Shown one piece after another: positions 37,448 to 45,868 of a stretch of DNA of 64,000 nucleotides. This stretch comes from Streptomyces decoyicus (GTDB taxonomy: Bacteria > Actinomycetota > Actinomycetes > Streptomycetales > Streptomycetaceae), in contig NZ_CP082301.1 of NCBI RefSeq assembly GCF_019880305.1, positions 3,286,001-3,350,000 of the forward strand. Direction: 5' to 3'. The notes under the pieces are model-generated. The model had not been told where the DNA came from, ran no database searches, and saw only the letters and a program-made list of their open reading frames with translations. A program made the position numbers and the translations under genes. How positions within the stretch are numbered: position 1 is the first letter of the stretch; every line of letters begins with the position of its first letter.

Positions 37448-37834
37448 TCAGGAATCCGGCGAGCGCAGCACCCGTAGATGGCCTCGGCGGGCGACTTCCA
37501 TGGGGTGGGTGTCGCGGTCGCCGGGGTGGGGGGAGCCGCCGGCGCCTGCGGCGCGTTCCTGGGGGCGGGCCGCCTCGCGTACGGCGTTCGCCAGGGCTTC
37601 GAGGTCGTCGCCGCTGGGACGGGGCGGACCGGAGTCGAGGGCGAGGCGGACAACTTCCCAGCCGCGGGGCGCGGTCAGCCGCTCGGAGTGCTCGGCGCAC
37701 AGGTCGTAGCAGTGCGGTTCAGCGTAAGTCGCGAGCGGTCCGAGCACGGCGGTCGAATCCGCATAGACGTACGTCAGCGTTGCGACGGCGGGGCGGCCGC
37801 ACGCAGTGCGCGAACAGCGACGTACAGGGCTCAC
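37448..37834 (-). CDS. DUF3499 family protein
   Basis: 128 residues from the GTG at 37834. The N-terminus has a zinc-ribbon-like group: C-S-R-T-A-C, then C-Y-D-L-C-A-E-H around residues 43-51, typical of DUF3499. The tail is basic and poorly conserved. The start is uncertain: no ribosome binding site precedes the GTG, and the open frame extends to 37933. It is upstream of manB on the same strand, 177 bp away. The metallopeptidase-fold gene at 38154 diverges from it. No function is known. Confidence 0.78.
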   Translation of the reverse strand: MSPVRRCSRTACGRPAVATLTYVYADSTAVLGPLATYAEPHCYDLCAEHSERLTAPRGWEVVRLALDSGPPRPSGDDLEALANAVREAARPQERAAGAGGSPHPGDRDTHPMEVARRGHLRVLRSPDS

Positions 37835-38153
37835 GACGTTGGACGGTACCGCACTCTTGAGCGGGCCGCGACGACTCTCCCCAGGCTCACCCAACCGTGT
37901 CGTCCCGCTTCGTCCGATGCGTCTGACCTGCACCCGCTCGACCTGACCTGAGCCGGGTGCGCCGGGACGGACGGCGCGCGGCGAAGAATCCCGTCACGAC
38001 CCGATACATTTCCTGCCATTCCGCCGTCGATCTGCGATCTCATGCGGGGAGGCAAACGAACTCGACGCGGACAGGTCCGGTCAGCCGGCGACATGCCACG
38101 TCTTGCCGCGCTCCCCGGTGCCCGGCGGTGCTCGACGGCTACGCTCGATCCTG

Positions 38154-38612
38154 ATGGACAGTCCCGTACCTCCCCGACCGGCACAGCCGCGGACCCGCCG
38201 CCGCGACCGCCACGGCCGCGGCATGCGCGGCCCGATCGCGCCGCCCCAGGTGCCGCTGTCGGTGACCCGCGCCGACGCGTTCGTGGATCTCGTCTATGAC
38301 TCCCGGGACCGGCTGGAGCGGCGCTGGACGCAGCTCTCCCAGGTCGATTTCCTGGTCCTGGAGGTGCCCGGTTTTGGGCCGGACGACGGGCCGGACGCGG
38401 ACACCGACGAGGAGACCGTGCCGCTGGGGCGGGTGGTGCCGGCCGCGGGCGGATATCGCGACCGGATCGTGATCTACCGCAGGCCGGTGGAGATCCGTAC
38501 GAAGAGCCGTGACGAGCGGGCGCTGCTGGTCCATGAGGTGGTGGTCGAGCAGGTCGCCGAACTGCTCGGGCTGGCCCCGGAGTCGGTGGACCCGCGCTAC
38601 GGCCAGGACTGA
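38154..38612 (+). CDS. Metallopeptidase-like protein with degenerate zinc motif
   Basis: 152 residues of the small actinobacterial metallopeptidase family (PF06262 type). The expected zinc motif H-E-x-x-H reads H-E-V-V-V-E-Q here (about residues 126-132): the first His and Glu remain, the second His is lost. Zinc binding and proteolysis are therefore doubtful. A basic N-terminal tail of about 25 residues precedes the fold. The ATG at 38154 is preferred to an earlier in-frame start at 38103. It is convergent with the DUF5719 gene (33 bp). Confidence 0.8.
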   Translation: MDSPVPPRPAQPRTRRRDRHGRGMRGPIAPPQVPLSVTRADAFVDLVYDSRDRLERRWTQLSQVDFLVLEVPGFGPDDGPDADTDEETVPLGRVVPAAGGYRDRIVIYRRPVEIRTKSRDERALLVHEVVVEQVAELLGLAPESVDPRYGQD

Positions 38613-38645
38613 GGCCGCCGCGCGGGTCCGTGGAGACGGCTGCGG

Positions 38646-40241
38646 TCAGTTCGTGAGGACCGACAGGTCCTGGCCGGCGGTCGGGACGAGGACCGAGCCC
38701 CGGTCGTCGGGCAGCGGCTGGACGGTGAAGGCGGGCAGCCCGCCCTGGGGCCGGGCGAGCATGCGGGCCGCATAGACGGGGCCGCTGCCGGATTCCGGCT
38801 CCACCGTCAGGGCGTAGCTCCCCTTCAGGCCCGCCGGGCGGGGCGGGGCGACGTCGAGACTGGTGCCGCCCTTGACCGTGTACGTCTTGGTGGCCGGGGT
38901 CCCGCCGCCGCTGCCGGCCGACGCGGTGACCTTCACCTTGGCGTCCTTGCCCTTCTGGGGCGCGACCAGCGAAAGGGTGCTGTCCTTACCGCGGTTGTCG
39001 ACGGCGGTGGCGCGCTTCTCGACCGGCCGGGTCGCGGGGATGAACGCCATCTCCTGCTTGTCGCCCTTGCCGCGGGTCACCCGCAGCGCGGCCGCGACCG
39101 GGACCTTGGAGCCGCTGTCGGAGGGCGTCAGCACCAGCGAGCCGGCCTCGCCCTTGGTCAGGTCCTTGAGGTCCACCGCCGTGGTCATCCCGCTCTTGAG
39201 GTGCAGGGTCTCCACACCGGCGGGGGTGATCATGCCGGTCGGGGTGGCCAGCTGCACCTTGAGGTCGGCATCGGCCTCGCCGGGGGCGAGGGCGACCAGC
39301 CGTACGGAGGTGGCGTCCTTGGGGATGCCGGGCAGCACCACGCTCGGCGACGGATCCGCGGCGGCCGGCAACCAGTCGCTGCCGAGCTTGCTGTCGCTCG
39401 CCTGGACGGCGGCGCCGACCCGGCCCTCGCGGGCGACGACGTGCAGGGACGCGTTGGTGGTGGGGGCGCCGGTCAGGGTGGAGAGCAGGACGGGGACCGT
39501 GGTGTGCGGCGGGACGGAGACGTCCTCGCCGGCCGAGCCCCCCAACGCCCCGTCCTTGCCGCGCAGTTCGAGGTCGACGACGGCCGGGGTCGAGTCGGGG
39601 TTGGTGAGGTGGACATAGTCCTGGCGGTCCGTGGCGGTGCTGACGCCGGGGAACCAGAACGTGGTGTCGGGGGTGGTGCAGCTCAGGCCGAGGAGGCCGC
39701 GGCCCGCGCCGGCGGCGACCGAGGTGGTCTGCTGGACCGTCCAGCCGGGGGCGAGGGCGCCGTCCGCCGTCCCCACGAGGGCGGGGGCGTCGGGCCTGTC
39801 GGTGGTCGCGGTGACCGGCCGGCCGGCCTCCCGGAGCGGCACGACGGGCTTGGCGTCCCGGGGCGGGACGGTCTGCCCGGCGGCGGAGTCCGCAGCGCTG
39901 CCCTTGCCCTTGCCGCCCTTGGGGTTCTTCTTGCCCTTGCCCTTGCCGTCCCCGGCCCCGCCGGCGTCCTGGACGGTCCCGGCGGGCAGGAGCTGGGCGG
40001 TGCCCTTCTTGCCGTCCGCGCCGGCGGCGGCTCCCTTGGGCGCGAAGGCGGTGTAGGCGGTCTCGCCGACCTCGGAGGAGGTCGGGGCCGGGCAGAGCAG
40101 CGCGGAGCGCTGGACGGGCAGCCGGGTGCTGCCGCGGGGCGTGTCCTGGGCGCCGCCGTCCGGGCCGGCCACGGCGGCGACGCCGGTGACGGCGGCCAGC
40201 GCGACGGCCACGCCGATCAGGGACATCATGGTGCGCTTCAC
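38646..40241 (-). CDS. DUF5719 family exported or membrane-anchored protein
   Basis: 531 residues. A basic start followed by a hydrophobic segment (about 8-26) forms a signal peptide or anchor. The middle (about 90-135) is Lys/Gly-rich and disordered. The rest is beta-rich with repeated immunoglobulin-like strands, as in DUF5719. The GTG at 40241 overlaps the stop of the upstream glycosyltransferase (GTGA, 40238-40241), so the two are translationally coupled and probably act together in exporting or attaching a surface glycan. No enzymatic motif is seen. Confidence 0.85.
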   Translation of the reverse strand: MKRTMMSLIGVAVALAAVTGVAAVAGPDGGAQDTPRGSTRLPVQRSALLCPAPTSSEVGETAYTAFAPKGAAAGADGKKGTAQLLPAGTVQDAGGAGDGKGKGKKNPKGGKGKGSAADSAAGQTVPPRDAKPVVPLREAGRPVTATTDRPDAPALVGTADGALAPGWTVQQTTSVAAGAGRGLLGLSCTTPDTTFWFPGVSTATDRQDYVHLTNPDSTPAVVDLELRGKDGALGGSAGEDVSVPPHTTVPVLLSTLTGAPTTNASLHVVAREGRVGAAVQASDSKLGSDWLPAAADPSPSVVLPGIPKDATSVRLVALAPGEADADLKVQLATPTGMITPAGVETLHLKSGMTTAVDLKDLTKGEAGSLVLTPSDSGSKVPVAAALRVTRGKGDKQEMAFIPATRPVEKRATAVDNRGKDSTLSLVAPQKGKDAKVKVTASAGSGGGTPATKTYTVKGGTSLDVAPPRPAGLKGSYALTVEPESGSGPVYAARMLARPQGGLPAFTVQPLPDDRGSVLVPTAGQDLSVLTN

Positions 40242-43200
40242 TGCTGGTCGCTCCCGTCACGGCGCGGCTCGGGGTAGGAGCCGGAGTACCCCGGGTACTC
40301 GGTGCCGTCGTCGTAGGGCTGCTGGTGCTGCGGTCCGCCGTCGCCGTACTGCTGCTGCCCGTACCCGTACGGGTCGTAGGCGCCCGCCTGGTAGGGGTCC
40401 GCGGCGTACGGGTCGGCGGCTTGGTAGGGAGCGCCCGGCGGGTAGGGCTGCTGGCCGTACTGCCCGGCCTGGTAGGGCTCGGCGGGCGCGTAGGGCTGCT
40501 GGTCGGCCGGGTGGGCCGGGGGGACGGGCCCGCCCTGCTGGGCGGCCTGCCAGTCGTCGTACGACGGCTGCTGCGGCACCGCGCCGTACGGGTCGGCGTC
40601 CTCCATGGGCGGAACGGCCTGCGGCACGCCCTCGGCCCCCTGGCCGGGGACCGCCGCGTCCATCGGGCCGGCCGGGTCGAGCGGCTGCTCGCCCGTCCGG
40701 GCCCCGGGGATGCCGGGCCCGGCCGCCTCGGGGGTGCCTGCGGCCTCGGCCTGCGCCCGCAGACGCCGCGCCCGGCGGCCGTCGCCGGTGACCGCGGCAG
40801 CCTGCGCGGCGGCCGTGTCCTCGGGCAGGTCGTCGTCGATCTCCCGGCGGCGGCCCGGCAGCGCCAGGACCACCAGGACGAGGGCGAGCAGCCCCTGCGC
40901 CCACAGCCAGAGGGTGTGGCCGATCGGGTTCTCGTGGGTGAGGTCGAGGGTGCCGCCGCCCGCGGGGAGCGTGAAGCCCTGGGCCCAGCCGTCGACCTTC
41001 AGCGGCTTGAGCGGGGTGCCGTTGAGCGTGGCCTGCCAGCCCTCGTCGGCGGCGTCCGCGAGGCGCAGCACCCGGCCGTCGGCGCCGTCGGGCACCTTGG
41101 TGTGCGCCTCGACGGGGCCGGACGGTACGGCGAGGGGCGCGGCGGCCTCGCCCGCGCTGGTGCCGTCCTTGGCCTCGCCCGCGACGATCGAGACCCGCGA
41201 GACCCGCCGGTCGACACGCCACAGGGCGCTGCCGTCGTCCTGGCTGAGCCGGGTCAGCCCCGGGGTCGAGTCGAGCACCCGGCCCATTTCGCGCGGCGCC
41301 CCGTCCCTGACCAGGATGTAGCGCACCGCGTAGCCGCCGAGCTGGTTGGTCTGGTCGGCGCCGGAGCCGGCCACGAGGTTGGCGACGATGCCGCCGAGCC
41401 GCTTGTCCTCGCCCGCCGCGGCGGCCAGATCGGCGTCACCGAGCCGGGCGCCGGAGCCGCGGACGAGGGAGTAGTCGACATGGCCCGGCTTGCCGTCGAG
41501 GACCAGGGTGCGGGCCCGGTCGGCGGTGCCGGACTCCTCGGCGACGAAGGCCGGGACCTGCTCCGGGGTGCGCCGTTCCAGCGGTCCGGCCGCGCCGGTG
41601 ATCATCCAGCTGACCGCGGCGACGAGCGGGGCGAGCACGGACGCCAGCGCGATCAGCACGGCGACCGGCTGCTTCCAGCCGAAGCCGAGGTTGGCCATCC
41701 GGGTGCGGATGCCCTCGGCGCCGATCGCGGCGGCGCACAGCAGCGCCAGGCCGTAGACGAGCATCGCGGGCCCGGTCCAGCCGGAGCCGTTGCCCAGCGC
41801 CGCGAGCAGCAGCCCGGTCAGGGCCACCACCCAGGCGGTACGGATCGCGCGCTGCCGCTCGTCGCGCAGCGTCGCGGCGAGCGCGGCCAGGACGATGCCG
41901 AAGAGCAGCACCCCGCCGACGGCCTTGGGGCCGCCGGGGCTGAGGCCGATGAGGTCGAGCACGGAGGCGGAGCCGGCGCCGTAGTCGAGCCCGGCTTCCT
42001 GGAAGAAGCGGGACGGCTGGGTCAGCAGCGACAGCGACCAGGGGGCGAGCACGACGAGCGGGGCGAGGAGCACGACCAGGAAGCGCAGCCCGTGGGCGGC
42101 CAGCTGATCGCGGCTGCCATCCAGGAAGCGCAGCACCAGCAGCCCGATGCCGAGCAGCACCGCGACCGGCCAGACGACCGGGGTGAAGGCCATGGTGAAG
42201 GTGATTAGCAGCGCATACGCCCAGGTGGCGCGCCAGCTGGGCCGCACGCCCGCCGGCAGCCGCAGACCGCTCGCCGCGACGGCGGCACGCGCCATCAGCG
42301 GCAACAGGATGGCGAGCACCGCGGTGCCCAGCCGGCCGCCGGCCAGCGCACCGGCGGCCGCGGGCAGGAAGGCGTACGCGATGCTCCCCCAGGCCCGCAG
42401 CAGCCGGGAGGCGACCAGCGGGCGGGAGGCGAAGTAGGCGGTGAGGCCGGCCAGCGGGACGGAGCAGACCAGCAGCAGGGTCACGGCGAAGCCGGTGCTG
42501 CCGAAGAAGATGCTCGACACCAGGGCGACGATCGCCAGGTAGGGCGGCGCGGAGGCGCTGCCGCCGACCCCGACCGCATGCCAGCTGTCGAGATACGCCG
42601 ACCACAGGTCGGACACGCTGCCGGGCGCGGGCAGCATCGCACCGCCGGTCAGCGCGCCGGAGCCGAGCAGTCCGCGGCAGGCGACCAGGGAGACCAGCAG
42701 CAGCAGGACGAAGAGCACCGGTGCGGGCTTGCGGGCGATCCGCTTGAGCCGGGCGAACTGCTCGATCTCCAGGAAGTCGGCGTCGTCGCCGCCGGGCCCG
42801 GATTCGACCGCGCCGTGCCGGCCGGCCGAGGCCACATCCGGTGCGGCCCGCCCGGCGAGGTTGCCGGCGATCTGCTCGACGGTGGCCCGCACGGTCGCGC
42901 CCGGTGGCGGGAAGAGCGGCCGCAGCTCGCTCGTGTCGACCGCGGGGCGGCCTCTCTTCTTGCGTGCGGCGAGGATCTTGCCGGGCCGCAGCAGGGTGCC
43001 GAAGAGCCCGGCGAGTTCGTCGAGCGCCTGGCCCGGGACCTTGCCGACGAGGTAGGCGATGACCCGCAGGACGGTGCCGAGCAGCAGTCGCAGCAGGACG
43101 TACGGGAGGATCGCGCCGCGGGTGTTGGTCAGCAGCGTGTAGACGGCGCCGGCCTTGTCGACGCGGTGCGGGTTGGCGACCGAGCGGCCGACGCAGTCGA

Positions 43201-44053
43201 TGGGGCGGCGCTCGCGGGCGGCTGCCTCGGCGTGCCGCAGGATCGCGTCCGGCGCGACCAGGACCTGGTGTCCGGCGGCCTGGGCGCGCCAGCACAGGTC
43301 GACGTCGTCGCGCATCAGCGGCAGCCGGCGGTCGAAGCCGCCCAACTCCTCGTAGACGTCACGGCGGATGAGCATGCCGGCGGTGGAGACGGACAGCACG
43401 GGACGGACCTGGTCGTGCTGGCCCTGGTCCTGTTCGCGGCGGTCCAGACCGGTCCAACGGCGGCCGCTGCGGGCGATGCTGACCCCGGCTTCGAGCAGCT
43501 GCCGGCGGTCGTACCAGCTGCGCAGCTTGGGGCCGACGATGACGGTGGACGGGCTGGCATCGGCGACCCGCAGCAGCTCGGCGAGCGCGTCCGGCTCGGG
43601 CGCGCAGTCGTCATGCAGCAGCCACAGCCACTGGACCGGTTCGCCGTGCGGCAACTCCGGCATGTCGTACGCCTCGTCGCGCCAGGTCCGGCTGACCGGG
43701 TCCCAGCCGCTGGGCCGGCGCAGATACGGCAGATCGTCGGGGGTGAGCTCGGGGGCCGTGCGGACGGCCTCGTCGACGGCGGTGCCGAATCCGGAGCGGC
43801 GGGCGAGGTGCAGCACCCGCTGGTCCCCGATGGCCTCGGCGAGCAGCTGGGCGGAGTGGTCCGCGCTGCCGGTGTCGGCGCCGATGACGTTCTGCACCGG
43901 GCGCTCCTGGCCGAGCAGGCCGCCGAGCGCGTCGGGCAGCCAGCGGGCACCGTCATGGGAGACGATCACGGCGGTGACGACGTGCCGCGGGAACTCTGGG
44001 GTGGCGGCTGCATATGAGGCGGCCTGGGCCGCCGACTGGCTGTGCACGGACAT
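40238..44053 (-). CDS. Large membrane glycosyltransferase, GT2 domain plus polytopic region
   Basis: 1271 residues. A GT2 domain (about 25-270) has V-S-H-D-G at the start, L-L-H-D-D-C (the DxD-type position) and D-D-V-D-L-C-W-R. A membrane-associated linker follows, then a region with about 12 membrane segments (about 450-1060), and a 170-residue cytoplasmic tail rich in Pro, Gln and Tyr (repeated Q-Q-P-Y and D-P-Y-type units). It probably transfers sugar to a lipid or polymer and flips or exports it. An open frame extends to 44176, but ATG 44053 begins the conserved region. The sugar and acceptor are unknown. Confidence 0.88.
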   Translation of the reverse strand: MSVHSQSAAQAASYAAATPEFPRHVVTAVIVSHDGARWLPDALGGLLGQERPVQNVIGADTGSADHSAQLLAEAIGDQRVLHLARRSGFGTAVDEAVRTAPELTPDDLPYLRRPSGWDPVSRTWRDEAYDMPELPHGEPVQWLWLLHDDCAPEPDALAELLRVADASPSTVIVGPKLRSWYDRRQLLEAGVSIARSGRRWTGLDRREQDQGQHDQVRPVLSVSTAGMLIRRDVYEELGGFDRRLPLMRDDVDLCWRAQAAGHQVLVAPDAILRHAEAAARERRPIDCVGRSVANPHRVDKAGAVYTLLTNTRGAILPYVLLRLLLGTVLRVIAYLVGKVPGQALDELAGLFGTLLRPGKILAARKKRGRPAVDTSELRPLFPPPGATVRATVEQIAGNLAGRAAPDVASAGRHGAVESGPGGDDADFLEIEQFARLKRIARKPAPVLFVLLLLVSLVACRGLLGSGALTGGAMLPAPGSVSDLWSAYLDSWHAVGVGGSASAPPYLAIVALVSSIFFGSTGFAVTLLLVCSVPLAGLTAYFASRPLVASRLLRAWGSIAYAFLPAAAGALAGGRLGTAVLAILLPLMARAAVAASGLRLPAGVRPSWRATWAYALLITFTMAFTPVVWPVAVLLGIGLLVLRFLDGSRDQLAAHGLRFLVVLLAPLVVLAPWSLSLLTQPSRFFQEAGLDYGAGSASVLDLIGLSPGGPKAVGGVLLFGIVLAALAATLRDERQRAIRTAWVVALTGLLLAALGNGSGWTGPAMLVYGLALLCAAAIGAEGIRTRMANLGFGWKQPVAVLIALASVLAPLVAAVSWMITGAAGPLERRTPEQVPAFVAEESGTADRARTLVLDGKPGHVDYSLVRGSGARLGDADLAAAAGEDKRLGGIVANLVAGSGADQTNQLGGYAVRYILVRDGAPREMGRVLDSTPGLTRLSQDDGSALWRVDRRVSRVSIVAGEAKDGTSAGEAAAPLAVPSGPVEAHTKVPDGADGRVLRLADAADEGWQATLNGTPLKPLKVDGWAQGFTLPAGGGTLDLTHENPIGHTLWLWAQGLLALVLVVLALPGRRREIDDDLPEDTAAAQAAAVTGDGRRARRLRAQAEAAGTPEAAGPGIPGARTGEQPLDPAGPMDAAVPGQGAEGVPQAVPPMEDADPYGAVPQQPSYDDWQAAQQGGPVPPAHPADQQPYAPAEPYQAGQYGQQPYPPGAPYQAADPYAADPYQAGAYDPYGYGQQQYGDGGPQHQQPYDDGTEYPGYSGSYPEPRRDGSDQQ

Positions 44054-44249
44054 CGAGGTACGGGCCCTCCGGACCCGGGAGTTCGAAGGCCCGCGGCGAA
44101 GTCTGGGCCCCCGCCCCCGGAAGACACTGCGACGGACTACGAGGCGACGCGCGCGCACTGTAGGGCGGCGGCGCATCTCGGACGGGGCCCCACACTAATG
44201 GTTCGCGCCGGTGCCCCGACGGGGCCCGTACGAAGCAGTGCACAGCAGT

Positions 44250-44280
44250 CCGCCTCCGGCGCACGAGTCGCTGGAGGCGG
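44250..44280 (-). terminator. Hairpin downstream of whiB
   Basis: CCGCCTCC-type arms (44250-44257 and 44273-44280) form a GC-rich stem with a 15-nt interior that can add C-G pairs. It lies 97 nt after the whiB stop. The remaining 44054-44376 holds no gene and probably carries the glycosyltransferase promoter. Confidence 0.55.
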
Positions 44281-44376
44281 AGTGTTCGCTATAGGGGGAT
44301 ATGGGGAGTTGGGGTGGTACGGCCGCATGGTCCGTGTGGCCGCGCCCGGTCGGTCCGGCCGGCTGCGCTGTCATCG

Positions 44377-44640
44377 TCAGACGGCGGCCTTCTTCAGCCG
44401 GCGCCGCTCGCGCTCGGACAGGCCGCCCCAAATGCCGAAGCGCTCGTCATTGGCGAGCGCGTACTCAAGGCATTCGGACCGGACTTCGCAGGCGAGACAG
44501 ACCTTCTTGGCCTCGCGGGTGGAGCCACCCTTCTCCGGGAAGAAGGACTCGGGGTCGGTCTGGGCGCACAGTGCGCGCTCCTGCCAGCCGAGCTCCTCAT
44601 CCGCCTCCTCGACCAGCAATTCCTGGAACAGCTCGGTCAT
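44377..44640 (-). CDS. whiB: WhiB family developmental regulator (WhiB)
   Basis: 87 residues. Four cysteines (Cys25, Cys48, Cys51, Cys57) bind a 4Fe-4S cluster, followed by the G-I-W-G-G turn (69-73) and a basic helix R-E-R-R-R-L-K-K. The sequence closely resembles S. coelicolor WhiB as I remember it, rather than the larger Wbl proteins. WhiB acts with WhiA to stop hyphal growth and start sporulation septation. The ATG at 44640 has GAGGGG 6 nt upstream. A good promoter is seen upstream, at 44713-44742. It is monocistronic. Confidence 0.93.
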   Translation of the reverse strand: MTELFQELLVEEADEELGWQERALCAQTDPESFFPEKGGSTREAKKVCLACEVRSECLEYALANDERFGIWGGLSERERRRLKKAAV

Positions 44641-44712
44641 GTGCGCCCCTCGTCTGTCTTTACGTCCCCGTGATCAAGCCGTGATCGATTTCGGCTGAAC
44701 GACACGAGTGAA

Positions 44713-44742
44713 ATTACAAGTGTGGTGATCCGGGCCAGTCAA
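44713..44742 (-). promoter_or_regulatory. Probable whiB promoter
   Basis: On the minus strand TTGACT (44737-44742) and TGTAAT (44713-44718) are 18 bp apart, close to the vegetative consensus. A transcript would start near 44705, giving a leader of about 65 nt. Confidence 0.6.
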
Positions 44743-45061
44743 GCCGAGATCTGCTATTGGGCCTCTTATTCACTCGGCGGAACCAAGCGTATGCGGAAAG
44801 TGTTCATATCAGTAAAAACCAGGACACTTCCCAGGGCGTGCCACCCGGCACATCCTCACTGCTCACCAAGACGCGATCAGGCGGCATCAACGTTGCACCC
44901 CGCGCGCCGAAGCGGGGGAGATCACAGACGGATCACGGGACCGCAACGGCGTTTGAAGGTGCGGTTGCCGGTCGATGTCTCCGTGCCAACGACTGCACAA
45001 ACCTTTCTCCGGGCGGAGTAACCGGATGAGGTGAAAGATTTACGGCAAACCAGTCATCCAG
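44743..45061. other. AT-rich upstream region, no gene seen
   Basis: Unusually AT-rich for this genome in its first 150 bp, as is common in regulatory regions of developmental genes. It probably contains control sites for whiB. Open frames (for example near 44757) lack codon bias and family matches. Confidence 0.5.
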
Positions 45062-45090
45062 TTGACATCGCCGCGCGAACCCGGTCTCCT
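45062..45090 (+). promoter_or_regulatory. Possible promoter of the Cys-rich leader ORF
   Basis: TTGACA (45062-45067) is a perfect -35 hexamer. A weak -10 (TCTCCT, 45085-45090) lies 17 bp downstream. Start of transcription would fall at or next to the ATG at 45098, making the leader ORF leaderless. Confidence 0.4.
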
Positions 45091-45097
45091 TGACCCC

Positions 45098-45184
45098 ATG
45101 CCAGTGACCCCCGCGCTCCGACTGACCCGTGCCTACGGGTCGCTCTGCGCTGCGCAGGCTCGCTGTCGCTGTTCCAGCTGTTGA
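45098..45184 (+). CDS. Putative cysteine-rich leader peptide (28 codons)
   Basis: The frame ATG-CCA-GTG to TGA at 45182-45184 gives a 28-residue peptide with four Cys codons near its end (residues 17, 23, 25 and 28). It ends 141 nt before the cysteine dioxygenase start. Cys-rich short ORFs upstream of sulfur genes are known in actinobacteria as attenuators: ribosomes stall at Cys codons when cysteine is scarce, which changes folding of the downstream leader. No ribosome binding site precedes it, but a perfect -35 places transcription start at the ATG, so leaderless translation is plausible. Alternatively it is chance. Confidence 0.5.
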   Translation: MPVTPALRLTRAYGSLCAAQARCRCSSC

Positions 45185-45325
45185 AGCCACTGAGCTCCAG
45201 CCTTTTCGCTCGCACCACCCCCGCAGCGCTTCTGCTCCGCGTCGCCGCGCCGCGCCCCCCACAGGGAGAGCCCGCGCCGTGCCGCACCCCTCCCCCAGCA
45301 CTTTTGCCGAGGAACCCGAAACCCC

Positions 45326-45835
45326 ATGAACAGCGACGTCCAGATCGCCGGCGACCCGCTCGCCATCCCCCACCTGCTGCCGCCCGTCCCCGCCCACCCG
45401 GCCACCGTCGCCGGCTTCGCGGGGCTGGCCCGCTCGCTCGCCGCCGACCGCGCCGCCTGGGCCCCGCTCGTCCGGTACGACACCACGACCCGCTGGTACC
45501 ACCGGCTGCGCACCGGCCCCGGCTACGAGGTGTGGCTGCTGAGCTGGGTGCCGGGGCAGGGCAGCGGCCGGCACGACCACGGGGCGTCCTCCGGTGTGCT
45601 GACCGTCCTGGAAGGCGAGTTGACCGAGCACACCGGGACCGGGCCCCGTACGCTCACGGCCGGCTCCCAGCGGGTGTTCGCCCCCGGTTACGTCCACGAG
45701 GTCGTCAACGACGCCCTGGCGCCCGCGGTCAGCCTGCACGTCTACTTCCCGGGCCTGACCAATATGCCGATGCACCCCAGCCAGACCACGGTCTCCGGGG
45801 GCGCGGCCGCCCCGTCCGAGGTACTGGCCCCCTGA
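45326..45835 (+). CDS. Cysteine dioxygenase family protein
   Basis: 169 residues, a single cupin domain. The iron ligands expected for cysteine dioxygenase are present: His83 and His85 in G-R-H-D-H-G, and His124 in G-Y-V-H-E-V. The enzyme oxidises cysteine to cysteinesulfinate with O2. The Tyr needed for the Cys-Tyr crosslink of mammalian enzymes cannot be assigned. ATG 45326 has GAGGAA 11 nt upstream. It is followed by fbiA after 33 bp, so it may be cotranscribed with the F420 genes, and preceded by a possible Cys-rich leader peptide. Confidence 0.88.
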   Translation: MNSDVQIAGDPLAIPHLLPPVPAHPATVAGFAGLARSLAADRAAWAPLVRYDTTTRWYHRLRTGPGYEVWLLSWVPGQGSGRHDHGASSGVLTVLEGELTEHTGTGPRTLTAGSQRVFAPGYVHEVVNDALAPAVSLHVYFPGLTNMPMHPSQTTVSGGAAAPSEVLAP

Positions 45836-45868
45836 CACCGGGTCGCGCGCCCCTGCCATGCTGGGGCC

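Noticed and set aside
44705..44730. AGTGA-like sequence over the whiB promoter, considered as a BldD operator
   Set aside because: Too many mismatches to the palindromic BldD consensus for a call from sequence alone.
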